NCBI RefSeq assembly: GCF_000011645.1
Contig: NC_006270.3
Span: 739,001-803,000 of the forward strand
Length of the DNA: 64,000 nt
Direction of reading: 5' to 3'
DNA from: Bacillus licheniformis DSM 13 = ATCC 14580
GTDB lineage: Bacteria; Bacillota; Bacilli; Bacillales; Bacillaceae
Shown here: positions 8,931-17,412 of the stretch, piece after piece
How positions within the stretch are numbered: position 1 is the first letter of the stretch
Layout of the letters: each line of letters opens with the position of its first letter
Notes under the pieces: model-generated
Seen by the model: only the letters and a program-made list of their open reading frames with translations
What the model was told of the DNA's origin: nothing
Database searches by the model: none
Program-made: the position numbers and the translations under genes

Positions 8931-8959
8931 ACTTGGTCTAAAGAGCTGGCCAAGTTTTT
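8930..8959 (+). terminator. Short intrinsic terminator between dgkB and rlmCD
   Basis: AACTTGG (8930-8936) pairs with CCAAGTT (8950-8956) and is followed by a short T-run. The stem is only 7 bp, so readthrough into rlmCD is likely. Confidence 0.5.
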
Positions 8960-8978
8960 CTTATAGCAGGTGAAAAAG

Positions 8979-10367
8979 ATGAAACAAAAAGCCCCCGTTC
9001 AAAAAAATGAATATTACAATGTCGTATTTGAAGATTTAACACACGAAGGAGCCGGCGTCGCCAAAGTCGACGGCTTCCCGATTTTCGTGCCGAACGCGCT
9101 GCCTGACGAAAAGGCGCAGATTAAAGTGACCCGGGTCAAAAAAGGCTTCGCCTTCGGCCGCCTCATCGACTTGAAAGAAGAAAGCCGCTTTCGCACGGAC
9201 GCGCCGTGCCCGATCTACAAGCAGTGCGGCGGCTGCCAGCTGCAGCACATCAATTACGAAGGCCAGCTTCTCTACAAGCAGAAGCAAGTCAAAGACGTGC
9301 TCGAGCGAATCGGCAAGCTCGATTTAAGCCGGATCACCGTCCACCCGACCCTCGGCATGGAAGACCCGTGGAACTACCGAAACAAAGCGCAGGTCCCTGT
9401 CGGCGAAAGAGAAGGCGGCCTGATCGCAGGCTTCTACCAGCAGCGCAGCCATGAGATCATCGACATGAACGAATGCCTGATCCAGCAATCGGAAAACGAC
9501 CGCGTCGTTCAAGCGATTAAAGAGATCTGCGGCAAATACGGCATCAAAGCGTACAACGAAGAACGCCACAAAGGCTGGCTCAGACACATCATGGTCAGAT
9601 ACGGCGCCGTCACAGGCGAAATGATGGTCGTCTTCATCACAAGGACAAACGACTTCCCGCACAAAGCGAAAATCGTCGAAGAGATCACCGCGGCATTCCC
9701 GCACGTCAAATCGATCGTCCAAAACATCAACCCGAAAAAAACAAACGTCATCTTCGGCGACGAAACAACGGTCATCTGGGGAGAAGAATACATTTACGAC
9801 ACAATCGGCGGCATCAAATTCGCCATCTCCGCTAGATCGTTCTACCAAGTCAACCCTGAGCAAACGAAAGTGCTCTACGACAAAGCGCTTGAATACGCCG
9901 AATTGAACGGCGAAGAGACCGTCATCGACGCCTACTGCGGCATCGGCACGATTTCGCTGTTTTTAGCGAAGCAGGCGAAGAAAGTGTACGGCGTTGAGAT
10001 TGTGCCGGAAGCGATTGAGGATGCGAAGCGGAATGCTGAGTTGAATGGCATTGAGAACGCTGAGTTTGAAGTTGGCGAAGCTGAGGTCGTGATTCCGAAG
10101 TGGTATGAGGAAGGCATTGCGGCTGACACGCTAGTGGTTGACCCGCCGCGCAAAGGCTGCGATGAGGCTTTGCTGCGGACGATTATTGAGATGAAGCCGA
10201 AGCGGGTTGTGTATGTGTCTTGCAACCCGGGAACCCTGGCGCGCGATTTGCGGGTGCTGGAGGATGGCGGGTATGTGACGCGTGAGGTACAGCCTGTTGA
10301 TATGTTTCCGCATACGAGCCATGTGGAGTGTGTGACGAAGTTGGTTTTAAAAGGTGCAGTTGATTAA
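8979..10367 (+). CDS. rlmCD: 23S rRNA (uracil-C5) methyltransferase RlmCD
   Basis: 462 residues: an N-terminal TRAM domain (about 10-65), an iron-sulfur cysteine cluster (CPIYKQCGGC near 76-85 plus a later Cys in NECL), and a C-terminal SAM methyltransferase domain (DAYCGIGTISLFL, VDPPRKGCDE, catalytic Cys in SCNPGTLARDL near 414). It makes both m5U747 and m5U1939 in Gram-positive bacteria (B. subtilis YefA). Start ATG 8979 is preferred over GTG 8970 because AGGTG lies just upstream. From about 9950 to the end, third positions shift from mostly C to G and T, unlike the first two thirds. The same 3' segment recurs in decayed form at 18.45-18.57 kb, and the restriction island starts right after the stop. 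Confidence 0.93.
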   Translation: MKQKAPVQKNEYYNVVFEDLTHEGAGVAKVDGFPIFVPNALPDEKAQIKVTRVKKGFAFGRLIDLKEESRFRTDAPCPIYKQCGGCQLQHINYEGQLLYKQKQVKDVLERIGKLDLSRITVHPTLGMEDPWNYRNKAQVPVGEREGGLIAGFYQQRSHEIIDMNECLIQQSENDRVVQAIKEICGKYGIKAYNEERHKGWLRHIMVRYGAVTGEMMVVFITRTNDFPHKAKIVEEITAAFPHVKSIVQNINPKKTNVIFGDETTVIWGEEYIYDTIGGIKFAISARSFYQVNPEQTKVLYDKALEYAELNGEETVIDAYCGIGTISLFLAKQAKKVYGVEIVPEAIEDAKRNAELNGIENAEFEVGEAEVVIPKWYEEGIAADTLVVDPPRKGCDEALLRTIIEMKPKRVVYVSCNPGTLARDLRVLEDGGYVTREVQPVDMFPHTSHVECVTKLVLKGAVD

Positions 10368-10460
10368 ACTGTACCTAATAGTTTAAAAACTTTGCAGATG
10401 ACTTCTTTTCTTCTTCAAAGACTTAATCTTTTTGATGTTGCTCTTTGATAACTTTTTTGA

Positions 10461-10488
10461 AGGCCTGGATTTTATCCTGGTCTTTTTT
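10461..10488 (+). terminator. Possible weak terminator after rlmCD
   Basis: CCTGGAT (10464-10470) and ATCCTGG (10474-10480) pair with one mismatch, followed by TCTTTTTT. The position about 100 nt after the rlmCD stop fits. It overlaps the minus-strand remnant frame. Confidence 0.35.
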
Positions 10489-10520
10489 AGTGTAATTCGA
10501 AAAAATTACATGATAAATTG

Positions 10521-10549
10521 TTGACGGGGTATTTTTTGAGTGATATGAT
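10521..10549 (+). promoter_or_regulatory. Promoter of the type I restriction-modification operon
   Basis: TTGACG (10521-10526), 17-bp spacer and TATGAT (10544-10549) lie about 60 bp before the first gene of the hsd cluster. Spacing is ideal for SigA. Confidence 0.7.
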
Positions 10550-10607
10550 TCAAATTGCAATTCGATTAAGTAATTTTAAAGAAATACTCTATCGATGAGG
10601 GTGGGAT

Positions 10608-11177
10608 ATGAAACTTGAAGATATTGTAACGGTTAAGATAGGAAGAAACCTTTCTAGAGGCAACGTTAAAAATGATCATACATTAGTTGCTTATACATAT
10701 GAGGATTTAATGAATGATTTAGATGGCTCATTTCTAGACTCACAAGCTAGTTTTGATGCTGGACATTCAAATCATAAAGAAAGCTATTTGAGCAATGCCG
10801 GAGACGTTGTTTTCAGCTTTGTTAGTTCCAAAGCTGGAATAGTGAGTAACTTAAACCGAGGGAAAATCATCAATCAAAATTTTGCGAAACTCATGATCGA
10901 ACATGATGAATTGGATCGTAGCTATTTATGTTATGCGTTGAATGAATCGTACGCAATGAAAAGGCAAATGGCAATTTCGATGCAAGGAAGTGCTGTGCCA
11001 AAATTAACTCCAGCGATTTTGAAAGAGTTGGAAATCAAGTTGCCAAGTATTGAGAAGCAAAGGATAATTGGAAAAGCTTATTTCTGTTTAAGAAAGCGTC
11101 AAGCTTTGGCAAAGAAGCAAGCAGAACTTGAAGAGAAACTTTTTTTAGAAGTATTAAAACAATTAGACCAACAATAG
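10608..11177 (+). CDS. Half-size HsdS-like specificity protein (single target-recognition domain)
   Basis: 189 residues, half the size of a normal HsdS. It has one target-recognition domain. The typical end-of-TRD signature is present (AVPKLTPAILKELEIKLPS followed by IEKQRIIGKAYF, about residues 130-160), then a coiled-coil-like helix (QALAKKQAELEEKL). RBS GAGGGTGGGAT precedes the ATG. The gene opens the hsd operon, 20 bp before hsdM. By analogy with half-HsdS proteins that dimerise, it could offer a second DNA specificity or regulate assembly of the complex. That is inference; the domain assignment is fairly safe. Confidence 0.75.
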   Translation: MKLEDIVTVKIGRNLSRGNVKNDHTLVAYTYEDLMNDLDGSFLDSQASFDAGHSNHKESYLSNAGDVVFSFVSSKAGIVSNLNRGKIINQNFAKLMIEHDELDRSYLCYALNESYAMKRQMAISMQGSAVPKLTPAILKELEIKLPSIEKQRIIGKAYFCLRKRQALAKKQAELEEKLFLEVLKQLDQQ

Positions 11178-11197
11178 AAAAAGTGAGGAACACAACC

Positions 11198-12790
11198 ATG
11201 GCTGAATTACACTCAAAACTCTTTAGTGCCGCAGACAACTTGCGAAGTAAAATGGATGCATCAGAATATAAAAACTATTTATTAGGTTTAATCTTTTACA
11301 AATATTTATCTGATAAATTATTAGAAAAAGTAGTAGAAATAGCGGGTGAATCGTTAGAAGAATACAACACACAAGACAAACAAACTCAATTGTATATGGA
11401 ATCCTTGGCAGATGAAGAGATAAAAAATGACTTGATTGAAACGTTAGTCGACACATTGGGCTATGATATTGAACCAAAGTATTTATTCAGTGTATTAGCC
11501 AACCAAGCGAAACAAAACACGTTTCATCTGAATGACTTGAATAAGGCATTTATCGATTTGTCTACGAAATATGACCAATTTAACGGTCTGTTTGATGATG
11601 TGGATTTGAAATCGAAAAAACTGGGGTCGGATGATCCACAACGGAACATTACCATTACTGAAGTACTGAAGAAACTAAATGATGTCAATGTGATAGAACA
11701 TAATGGTGATGTTATTGGGGATGCCTATGAGTACTTAATTAGTCAATTTGCCTCAGAGGCTGGTAAGAAAGCGGGGGAATTTTACACCCCTCATCAAGTA
11801 TCTGACATGATGGCTCGTATTGCCGCGATTGGTCAAGAAGACAAAAAATTGTTTAGCGTATTTGACCCAACGATGGGATCTGGTTCTTTAATGTTGAATA
11901 TTCGAAACTATATTAATTATCCAGATAGTGTGAAATATCATGGGCAAGAACTAAACACAACAACTTTTAATCTAGCGAAGATGAACTTGATCTTGCATGG
12001 TGTTAATAAAGAAGATATGCGGTTACGCAATGGGGATACATTGAATAAAGATTGGCCGACAGATGAGCCTTATACTTTTGATGCCGTCCTTATGAATCCA
12101 CCATACTCTGCAAAATGGTCTGCAGATACTACATTCATAGATGATTCGCGTTTCAATCGTTACGGAAAGTTAGCGCCGAAATCAAAAGCCGACTTTGCTT
12201 TTCTTTTACATGGGTTCTATCATTTGAAAGATTCGGGAACAATGGCCATCGTCTTACCGCATGGGGTCCTGTTCCGTGGAGCTGCAGAAGGTGTGATTCG
12301 TAAGAAATTATTAGAAGATGGGAGCATTGATGCTGTAATCGGCATGCCAGCAAACTTATTCTTTGGGACATCGATCCCAACAACAGTCATCATCTTGAAG
12401 AAAAACCGCAGCACTCGTGATGTGTTATTTATTGATGCAAGTAAGGAGTTTATTAAAGGAAAGAACCAAAATAAACTTTCTAAAGAAAACATTGATAAGA
12501 TTGTCGAAACGTATAAGAAACGAGAAGATGTCGAGAAATATGCCCACGTTGCAACTTTCGAGGAAATCAAGGAGAATGATTTCAATTTGAACATCCCTCG
12601 ATACGTAGATACCTTTGAAGAAGAAGAACCTATTGATATGGCTGCAATTGGCTCAAAGATTAAAGATATTCGAATAGAAAAAGCAGAACTAGAGTCTAGC
12701 CTATATGACATGATTTCTTCGCTACAATATGATGAAGAAAATGCTGACTGGATCAAGGGTGCGTTAGAGGTGTTTAATCGTGGAAAATAA
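11198..12790 (+). CDS. hsdM: Type I restriction-modification methyltransferase subunit HsdM
   Basis: 530 residues. An N-terminal helical HsdM domain (about 1-150) is followed by the N6-adenine methyltransferase core. The SAM-binding motif I DPTMGSGSLM is near residue 223 and the catalytic motif IV NPPYSAKW near 299; FYTPHQVSDMM precedes motif I. HsdM2 with HsdS methylates adenine in a bipartite target; with HsdR it forms the restriction complex. ATG 11198 is preferred over the longer frame because GTGAGG lies 9 nt upstream. The last codons overlap the hsdS start. Codon use is AT-rich compared with rlmCD. Confidence 0.94.
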   Translation: MAELHSKLFSAADNLRSKMDASEYKNYLLGLIFYKYLSDKLLEKVVEIAGESLEEYNTQDKQTQLYMESLADEEIKNDLIETLVDTLGYDIEPKYLFSVLANQAKQNTFHLNDLNKAFIDLSTKYDQFNGLFDDVDLKSKKLGSDDPQRNITITEVLKKLNDVNVIEHNGDVIGDAYEYLISQFASEAGKKAGEFYTPHQVSDMMARIAAIGQEDKKLFSVFDPTMGSGSLMLNIRNYINYPDSVKYHGQELNTTTFNLAKMNLILHGVNKEDMRLRNGDTLNKDWPTDEPYTFDAVLMNPPYSAKWSADTTFIDDSRFNRYGKLAPKSKADFAFLLHGFYHLKDSGTMAIVLPHGVLFRGAAEGVIRKKLLEDGSIDAVIGMPANLFFGTSIPTTVIILKKNRSTRDVLFIDASKEFIKGKNQNKLSKENIDKIVETYKKREDVEKYAHVATFEEIKENDFNLNIPRYVDTFEEEEPIDMAAIGSKIKDIRIEKAELESSLYDMISSLQYDEENADWIKGALEVFNRGK

Positions 12791-13973
12791 GCGAGTACCA
12801 GAGCTTCGATTTGCGGGATTTGCTGGAGATTGGGAAGAGCGTAAGTTAGGAGAATTAGTAGAAATTAAATCTGGTTGGACACCTTCTGATTTTGTTGAAA
12901 CCCAAAAATGTAATGGAGAGATCTATATAAAAGTCGATGATCTAAACTACTCTACAAGAGAATTATTGGATTCAAAAATGAAAGTCGCTATCCATGCTAA
13001 ATATCATACTATAAAAAAAGGAAGTACCATCTTTCCCAAAAGAGGTGCTGCCATTATGACAAATAAGGTGCGGATTTTAGGAACTGATGGATATATGGAT
13101 ACCAATATGATGGCATTAGAACCAAGAAATATTAATGGAGAATTTCTTTATACGTTGATTGATAGAACAGGGCTATTTAAAATAGCAGATACTTCAACAA
13201 TTCCACAAATCAATAATAAGCACGTTGAACCATATAAAATACTTTTACCTAATTTATATGAGCAAAAAAATATTGGTAACTTTTTCAAACAACTAGACGA
13301 CACGATCGCTCTTCATCAGCAAGAACTAACCACCCTCAAACAAACAAAACAGGGATTCTTGCAAAAAATGTTTCCAAAAGAAGGGGAGTCTGTGCCGGAG
13401 GTTCGGTTCCCGGGATTTACTGGGGAATGGGAACAGCGTAAGGCTGATGAAATATTTTACTCTGTGTCTGATAAAAATCATTCGAATCTTCCGGTTCTTT
13501 CTGCTACTCAAGAAAAAGGAATGGTTTATAGGGACGAAACAGGACTTGATATTAATTATGATGTAAAGTCTACAAAAAATTACAAGAGGGTACTTCCTGG
13601 ACAATTTGTTATCCATCTTCGTTCTTTTCAAGGAGGTTTTGCATTTTCTAATATCGAAGGTATAACTTCACCCGCGTATACAGTATTAGATTTTAAAAAT
13701 AAAGAAATGTACTATTCGTTATTTTGGAGATGTGTTTTAGCTAGTGATACTTTTATTAAAAGGTTAGAGGCAGTTACCTATGGTATCCGTGATGGGAAAA
13801 GCATTAGCTTTAGTGACTTTTCAACCCTAAAGTTCCGAGTGCCCTCTCATAATGAACAGTTAAAAATAGGTAACTTTTTCAAACAACTAGACGACACAAT
13901 CGCCCTTCATCAATGTGAACTAGATACCTTAAAAGAAACCAAAAAAGCATTCCTACAAAAGATGTTTGTCTAA
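12780..13973 (+). CDS. hsdS: Type I restriction-modification specificity subunit HsdS
   Basis: 397 residues with two target-recognition domains, each opened by a matching motif: VPELRFAGFAGDWEERKLGE near residue 5 and VPEVRFPGFTGEWEQRK near 205. Each is followed by the conserved helix NFFKQLDDTIALHQ (near 167 and 365), giving the circularly repeated layout of HsdS. The two helix-coding stretches (about 13278-13372 and 13869-13965) are close to identical over long runs and form an intragenic direct repeat. The start is GTG 12780, overlapping the hsdM stop by 11 nt behind GAGGTG. This subunit sets the bipartite DNA target; the target itself cannot be predicted. Confidence 0.93.
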   Translation: MENKRVPELRFAGFAGDWEERKLGELVEIKSGWTPSDFVETQKCNGEIYIKVDDLNYSTRELLDSKMKVAIHAKYHTIKKGSTIFPKRGAAIMTNKVRILGTDGYMDTNMMALEPRNINGEFLYTLIDRTGLFKIADTSTIPQINNKHVEPYKILLPNLYEQKNIGNFFKQLDDTIALHQQELTTLKQTKQGFLQKMFPKEGESVPEVRFPGFTGEWEQRKADEIFYSVSDKNHSNLPVLSATQEKGMVYRDETGLDINYDVKSTKNYKRVLPGQFVIHLRSFQGGFAFSNIEGITSPAYTVLDFKNKEMYYSLFWRCVLASDTFIKRLEAVTYGIRDGKSISFSDFSTLKFRVPSHNEQLKIGNFFKQLDDTIALHQCELDTLKETKKAFLQKMFV

Positions 13974-13995
13974 GCCGAATAGAGGAGAGAGAATC

Positions 13996-16900
13996 ATGAC
14001 AAAGATACCGCATAAAGATGAAGCTCAAGTAGAACGTCGCCTGATTGAAGTGTTGGGGGAAGGGCACAATCAGTGGAATTATCGTCCTGATTTAAAATCG
14101 GAAGAAGACCTATGGCAGAATTTACGTCAAAAGATTACGCAAAATAACTTATCAGAAATTGGGGAACATCCAATTACTGATAAGGAATTTGACACAATAA
14201 AGACAGAGTTATTATCGAAAACACAGACTCCCTTTGATGCTGCTAGATGGCTCAAAGGGGAAAATGGAATTGCTCGGATTACGATTGAACGTGAAGATGT
14301 CTCTTTAGGTTCGATGTCTTTAGTGCTGTATTCTAACCAAGATATAGGTGGCGGAATCTCTACATATGAAGTTGTTCATCAGATTGCAAAACAAAAAGCA
14401 AACCTTGATGGTCGTGATCGCAGATTTGACGTGACACTTTTAATTAATGGATTGCCAATTGTTCAAATTGAATTGAAAAAGGTCAGTGCCAAAGACGGTG
14501 TATTTCAAGCCTTTAATCAAATCAAGAAATACTCAGAAGAAGGGATGTTTAGAAATAATATCTTTTCTACTCTTCAGTTATTTGTCATTTCCAATGAACA
14601 AACGACTCGCTATTTTGCTAATGCGATGCCAAAAGACATGCACAAGAAATTTGTCTTTAGCTGGCGCACAAAGGACAATCGAAAAGTAGAAAATCTTTAT
14701 GAATTTGTAAAACAAGTCTTAAATATTCCAGATGCACATCGATTGATTGCCGATTATACAATTGTAAGTGAGGATCAAGACAACAAAGCTGTAATAGTAT
14801 TAAAGCCGTATCAAATTCATGCGATTCAAGCCTTGTTTACATCTGCCATGAAACATCAATCCGGATTTGTTTGGCATGCGACTGGTTCAGGAAAAACGTT
14901 GACAAGTTTTGTTTCTACGAAGTTATTAGCTCGCAAAGCAGGAGTAGATCGTACCATTATGCTGATTGACCGAAAAGACTTAGACAATCAAACAACGACA
15001 GAATTCACCAAGTTTGCTTCCGAGTTTAATACCGGTATTTCTTCTGGTGATGCAATATCGAATAGCTTGATTGTCGGAACTGGAAGTGCGAAGGAGTTAA
15101 GTGATACTCTACAGTCTGATGCCAATTCCAATACAGTGATTATTACCACTCGTCAAAAATTAGAAGCTGCCTTGCGCTATGCCCAAAGGCAAGAGGAGCA
15201 AAAAGGTACTCAGCGCTTTAAGAAACTGCTAGGGCAACATATTGTCTTTGTCGTGGATGAATGCCATCGTGCGTTAAGTGCAGAAGGGATGCAAGTCATT
15301 AAGGGATTCTTCCCAAATTCAACTTGGTTTGGATTTACAGGTACACCGATATTTAACGAGAATAAAAAACAGGCTAAAGGTCAATTAGCTCGTACCACTC
15401 GGGATCAATATGGAGAAGTTTTACACACCTATACCATTAAAAATGCATTGGATGATGGTGCTGTTTTAGGGTTTCAAGTAGAGCACGAAGATACAATTGA
15501 TCCAACATCATTAAATAATTATATTTTTAATCAACTGCGTCAAAATGAAAAATACGCCAATTTGACTGCAGATGAAATAAATAACATCATTGATCAAATG
15601 GATGGAACAGAAAAGGAAGCATATCTTGAACCTTCTTCGTTTGAAAGTGATGATCATATTCAAAAAGTTATTCATAAGATTTTCAGGCCGGATAATGCCT
15701 ATACTAAATTTGATTTCCAAAACGGCCGCCCGCAAAAGTCTGCCATTTTAACAACTAGTTCCATTGATATGGCGAAGCGCTACTATCGGGCAATCAAGGA
15801 AATGATGAAAGATTCAGATTGGTTGACGAAAGAATTTGCTGGACATCCGATCCGAACGGGACGAACGATTGAAGATCCGGATTTTCCACGAATTGCAATC
15901 ACCTATTCGATTCAAGAAAACGAAGACAATTCTAAACAAATTCAAGATGAAATGAAAGAGATTATTAAGGAATATAATGATTATTATCACACTGCTTGGT
16001 CGATAGAAGATATTGAACGATATAATGGTGATATTAACAATCGGTTAGCTCGTAAGAAAGCAGAGTTCAAAGAATTTGGTAAACAAATTGACCTTGTCAT
16101 TGTTGTCGATCGGTTGTTGACTGGTTTCGATGCACCAACGATTCAAACGTTATTTGTGGATCGAAATTTAAGTTATGCGAATTTGATTCAAGCTTTCTCT
16201 AGAACCAATCGTACTTATCCAGGAAAGACAAAAGGATTAGTTGTGACATTTAGGAAACCTTCAACAATGGAGCAAAATGTAAAGAATGCGACGAAGTTAT
16301 ACTCGCAAGCACAAGAGGAATCTAGTCTTGTTTATCCGACTTATGATGAATCGAAGAAGCGCTTTAAAAAGGCTCACAAAGCGCTAACTACATTAGTTCC
16401 AAATCCAACCGATATTGATGAGAACACATCTCTTGAAACCCGAATTGAGTTCGTGAAAGCATTTCAAGAGCTAAACAATTCATATGAAGCTTTAGTTACA
16501 TATAATGACTACAACGATGATATGAAGAAATCACCAGCACTTCAAGAACAGGTGAAAACCTTAGAAGAATACATTGGTATATATAACACGGTTAAGGGTT
16601 CACTCGAAGATGAAGGAAACCAAGATGGACCGGGACCAGATTTCTCAGACATTGAATTTTATGGGGAAAATGCAGTTAAGATCTATGATATTGACTCAAC
16701 TTATATTGACCGACTATTAGAAACATACTCGGCCAATAATCAGAACATCCGCGACGAGATCGAAAATGCCCTTCAAAAACTGAAGAAATCAGAAATTGTT
16801 AAAGGCGTATACCGCAAGATGTTAAATGCTATTGATGCCAATGAAATAGATGCAGAGGAAGATATTCTTGCAGTGAAACGAAGCTTTTTCACTAAAGCAC

Positions 16901-17154
16901 GTGACAAAGCGATTCATGAATTTGCGAATACGTGGTTTGTAGAAGAAGATGAGCTGCATTTATCTGCAATTCAATATGTGATAGGAATAAATTCTATTCC
17001 TAATATAAGTAAAATCAACAATAGTGGGCAATTTGATAAGTATAAAGCCGTACATCCAGATGCAAAACCATTGAAATATAGACCAGAAATCAAACGTCAA
17101 TGGAAAAAGACATTAGATGAAGTCATTGTACCTTTGGATGATGAGTTGAGATAA
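13996..17154 (+). CDS. hsdR: Type I restriction endonuclease subunit HsdR
   Basis: 1052 residues, close in size and motifs to the EcoR124I (type IC) motor subunit. The N-terminal nuclease domain carries the D...ExK motif (VTLLINGLPIVQIELKK, near 145-162). The SF2 translocase follows: Walker A HATGSGKTLTSF near 293, DECHR near 420, FTGTP near 449, and a second RecA domain to about 790 with DRLLTGFDAPTIQTL and QAFSRTNRT. A helical C-terminal region contacts HsdM. ATG 13996 is preferred because GAGGAGAG lies just upstream; the longer frame starting at 13966 overlaps hsdS. No frameshift or missing key motif was seen, so the system looks intact. Confidence 0.94.
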   Translation: MTKIPHKDEAQVERRLIEVLGEGHNQWNYRPDLKSEEDLWQNLRQKITQNNLSEIGEHPITDKEFDTIKTELLSKTQTPFDAARWLKGENGIARITIEREDVSLGSMSLVLYSNQDIGGGISTYEVVHQIAKQKANLDGRDRRFDVTLLINGLPIVQIELKKVSAKDGVFQAFNQIKKYSEEGMFRNNIFSTLQLFVISNEQTTRYFANAMPKDMHKKFVFSWRTKDNRKVENLYEFVKQVLNIPDAHRLIADYTIVSEDQDNKAVIVLKPYQIHAIQALFTSAMKHQSGFVWHATGSGKTLTSFVSTKLLARKAGVDRTIMLIDRKDLDNQTTTEFTKFASEFNTGISSGDAISNSLIVGTGSAKELSDTLQSDANSNTVIITTRQKLEAALRYAQRQEEQKGTQRFKKLLGQHIVFVVDECHRALSAEGMQVIKGFFPNSTWFGFTGTPIFNENKKQAKGQLARTTRDQYGEVLHTYTIKNALDDGAVLGFQVEHEDTIDPTSLNNYIFNQLRQNEKYANLTADEINNIIDQMDGTEKEAYLEPSSFESDDHIQKVIHKIFRPDNAYTKFDFQNGRPQKSAILTTSSIDMAKRYYRAIKEMMKDSDWLTKEFAGHPIRTGRTIEDPDFPRIAITYSIQENEDNSKQIQDEMKEIIKEYNDYYHTAWSIEDIERYNGDINNRLARKKAEFKEFGKQIDLVIVVDRLLTGFDAPTIQTLFVDRNLSYANLIQAFSRTNRTYPGKTKGLVVTFRKPSTMEQNVKNATKLYSQAQEESSLVYPTYDESKKRFKKAHKALTTLVPNPTDIDENTSLETRIEFVKAFQELNNSYEALVTYNDYNDDMKKSPALQEQVKTLEEYIGIYNTVKGSLEDEGNQDGPGPDFSDIEFYGENAVKIYDIDSTYIDRLLETYSANNQNIRDEIENALQKLKKSEIVKGVYRKMLNAIDANEIDAEEDILAVKRSFFTKARDKAIHEFANTWFVEEDELHLSAIQYVIGINSIPNISKINNSGQFDKYKAVHPDAKPLKYRPEIKRQWKKTLDEVIVPLDDELR

Positions 17155-17321
17155 AGTCGTTTTGAAATTAATATCTTTAAAAAAGTCAGAGTCGGAGGAT
17201 TTTTTAAAAGGTATTTAATAATAATTAGCTGTTTGAATATAGATCTAAGAAAGTAGCCAATCTTCACATAAGTGAGTGTGTGGCTGTACTCGTCAAAAAA
17301 GATAAATAAAAATCTAAAAAC

Positions 17322-17351
17322 ATAAGCCTCTCCAACCCAGGAGAGGCTTAT
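17322..17351. other. Perfect 12-bp hairpin after hsdR
   Basis: ATAAGCCTCTCC (17322-17333) and GGAGAGGCTTAT (17340-17351) form a perfect stem with loop AACCCA. There is no T-run after it, though the DNA around is AT-rich. It may act as an RNA 3' end-stabilising structure or a weak terminator. 17155-17412 otherwise shows no gene. Confidence 0.55.
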
Positions 17352-17412
17352 AATGTTATATGAAAGTTCCATTTCTTGCATAAAGTCCTACTGAATAAAG
17401 AGGTGTATCAAA

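Larger units (their letters stand above)
10423..10575 (-). pseudogene. C-terminal remnant of an unknown minus-strand gene
   Basis: An unbroken minus-strand frame of 50 codons ends at TAA (10423-10425). It reads protein-like (for example STIYHVIFSNYTKKDQDK, then IQAFKKVIKEQHQKD) but has no ATG and no ribosome site. The hsd promoter (10521-10549) lies inside it. I read it as the tail of a gene cut when the restriction island arrived. It could be chance in AT-rich DNA. The family is not recognised. Confidence 0.3.

Noticed and set aside
9324..9863. Long antisense open frame of 179 codons inside rlmCD
   Set aside because: It mirrors the codon pattern of rlmCD, has an Asp/Val/Phe-rich low-complexity product and no ribosome site.
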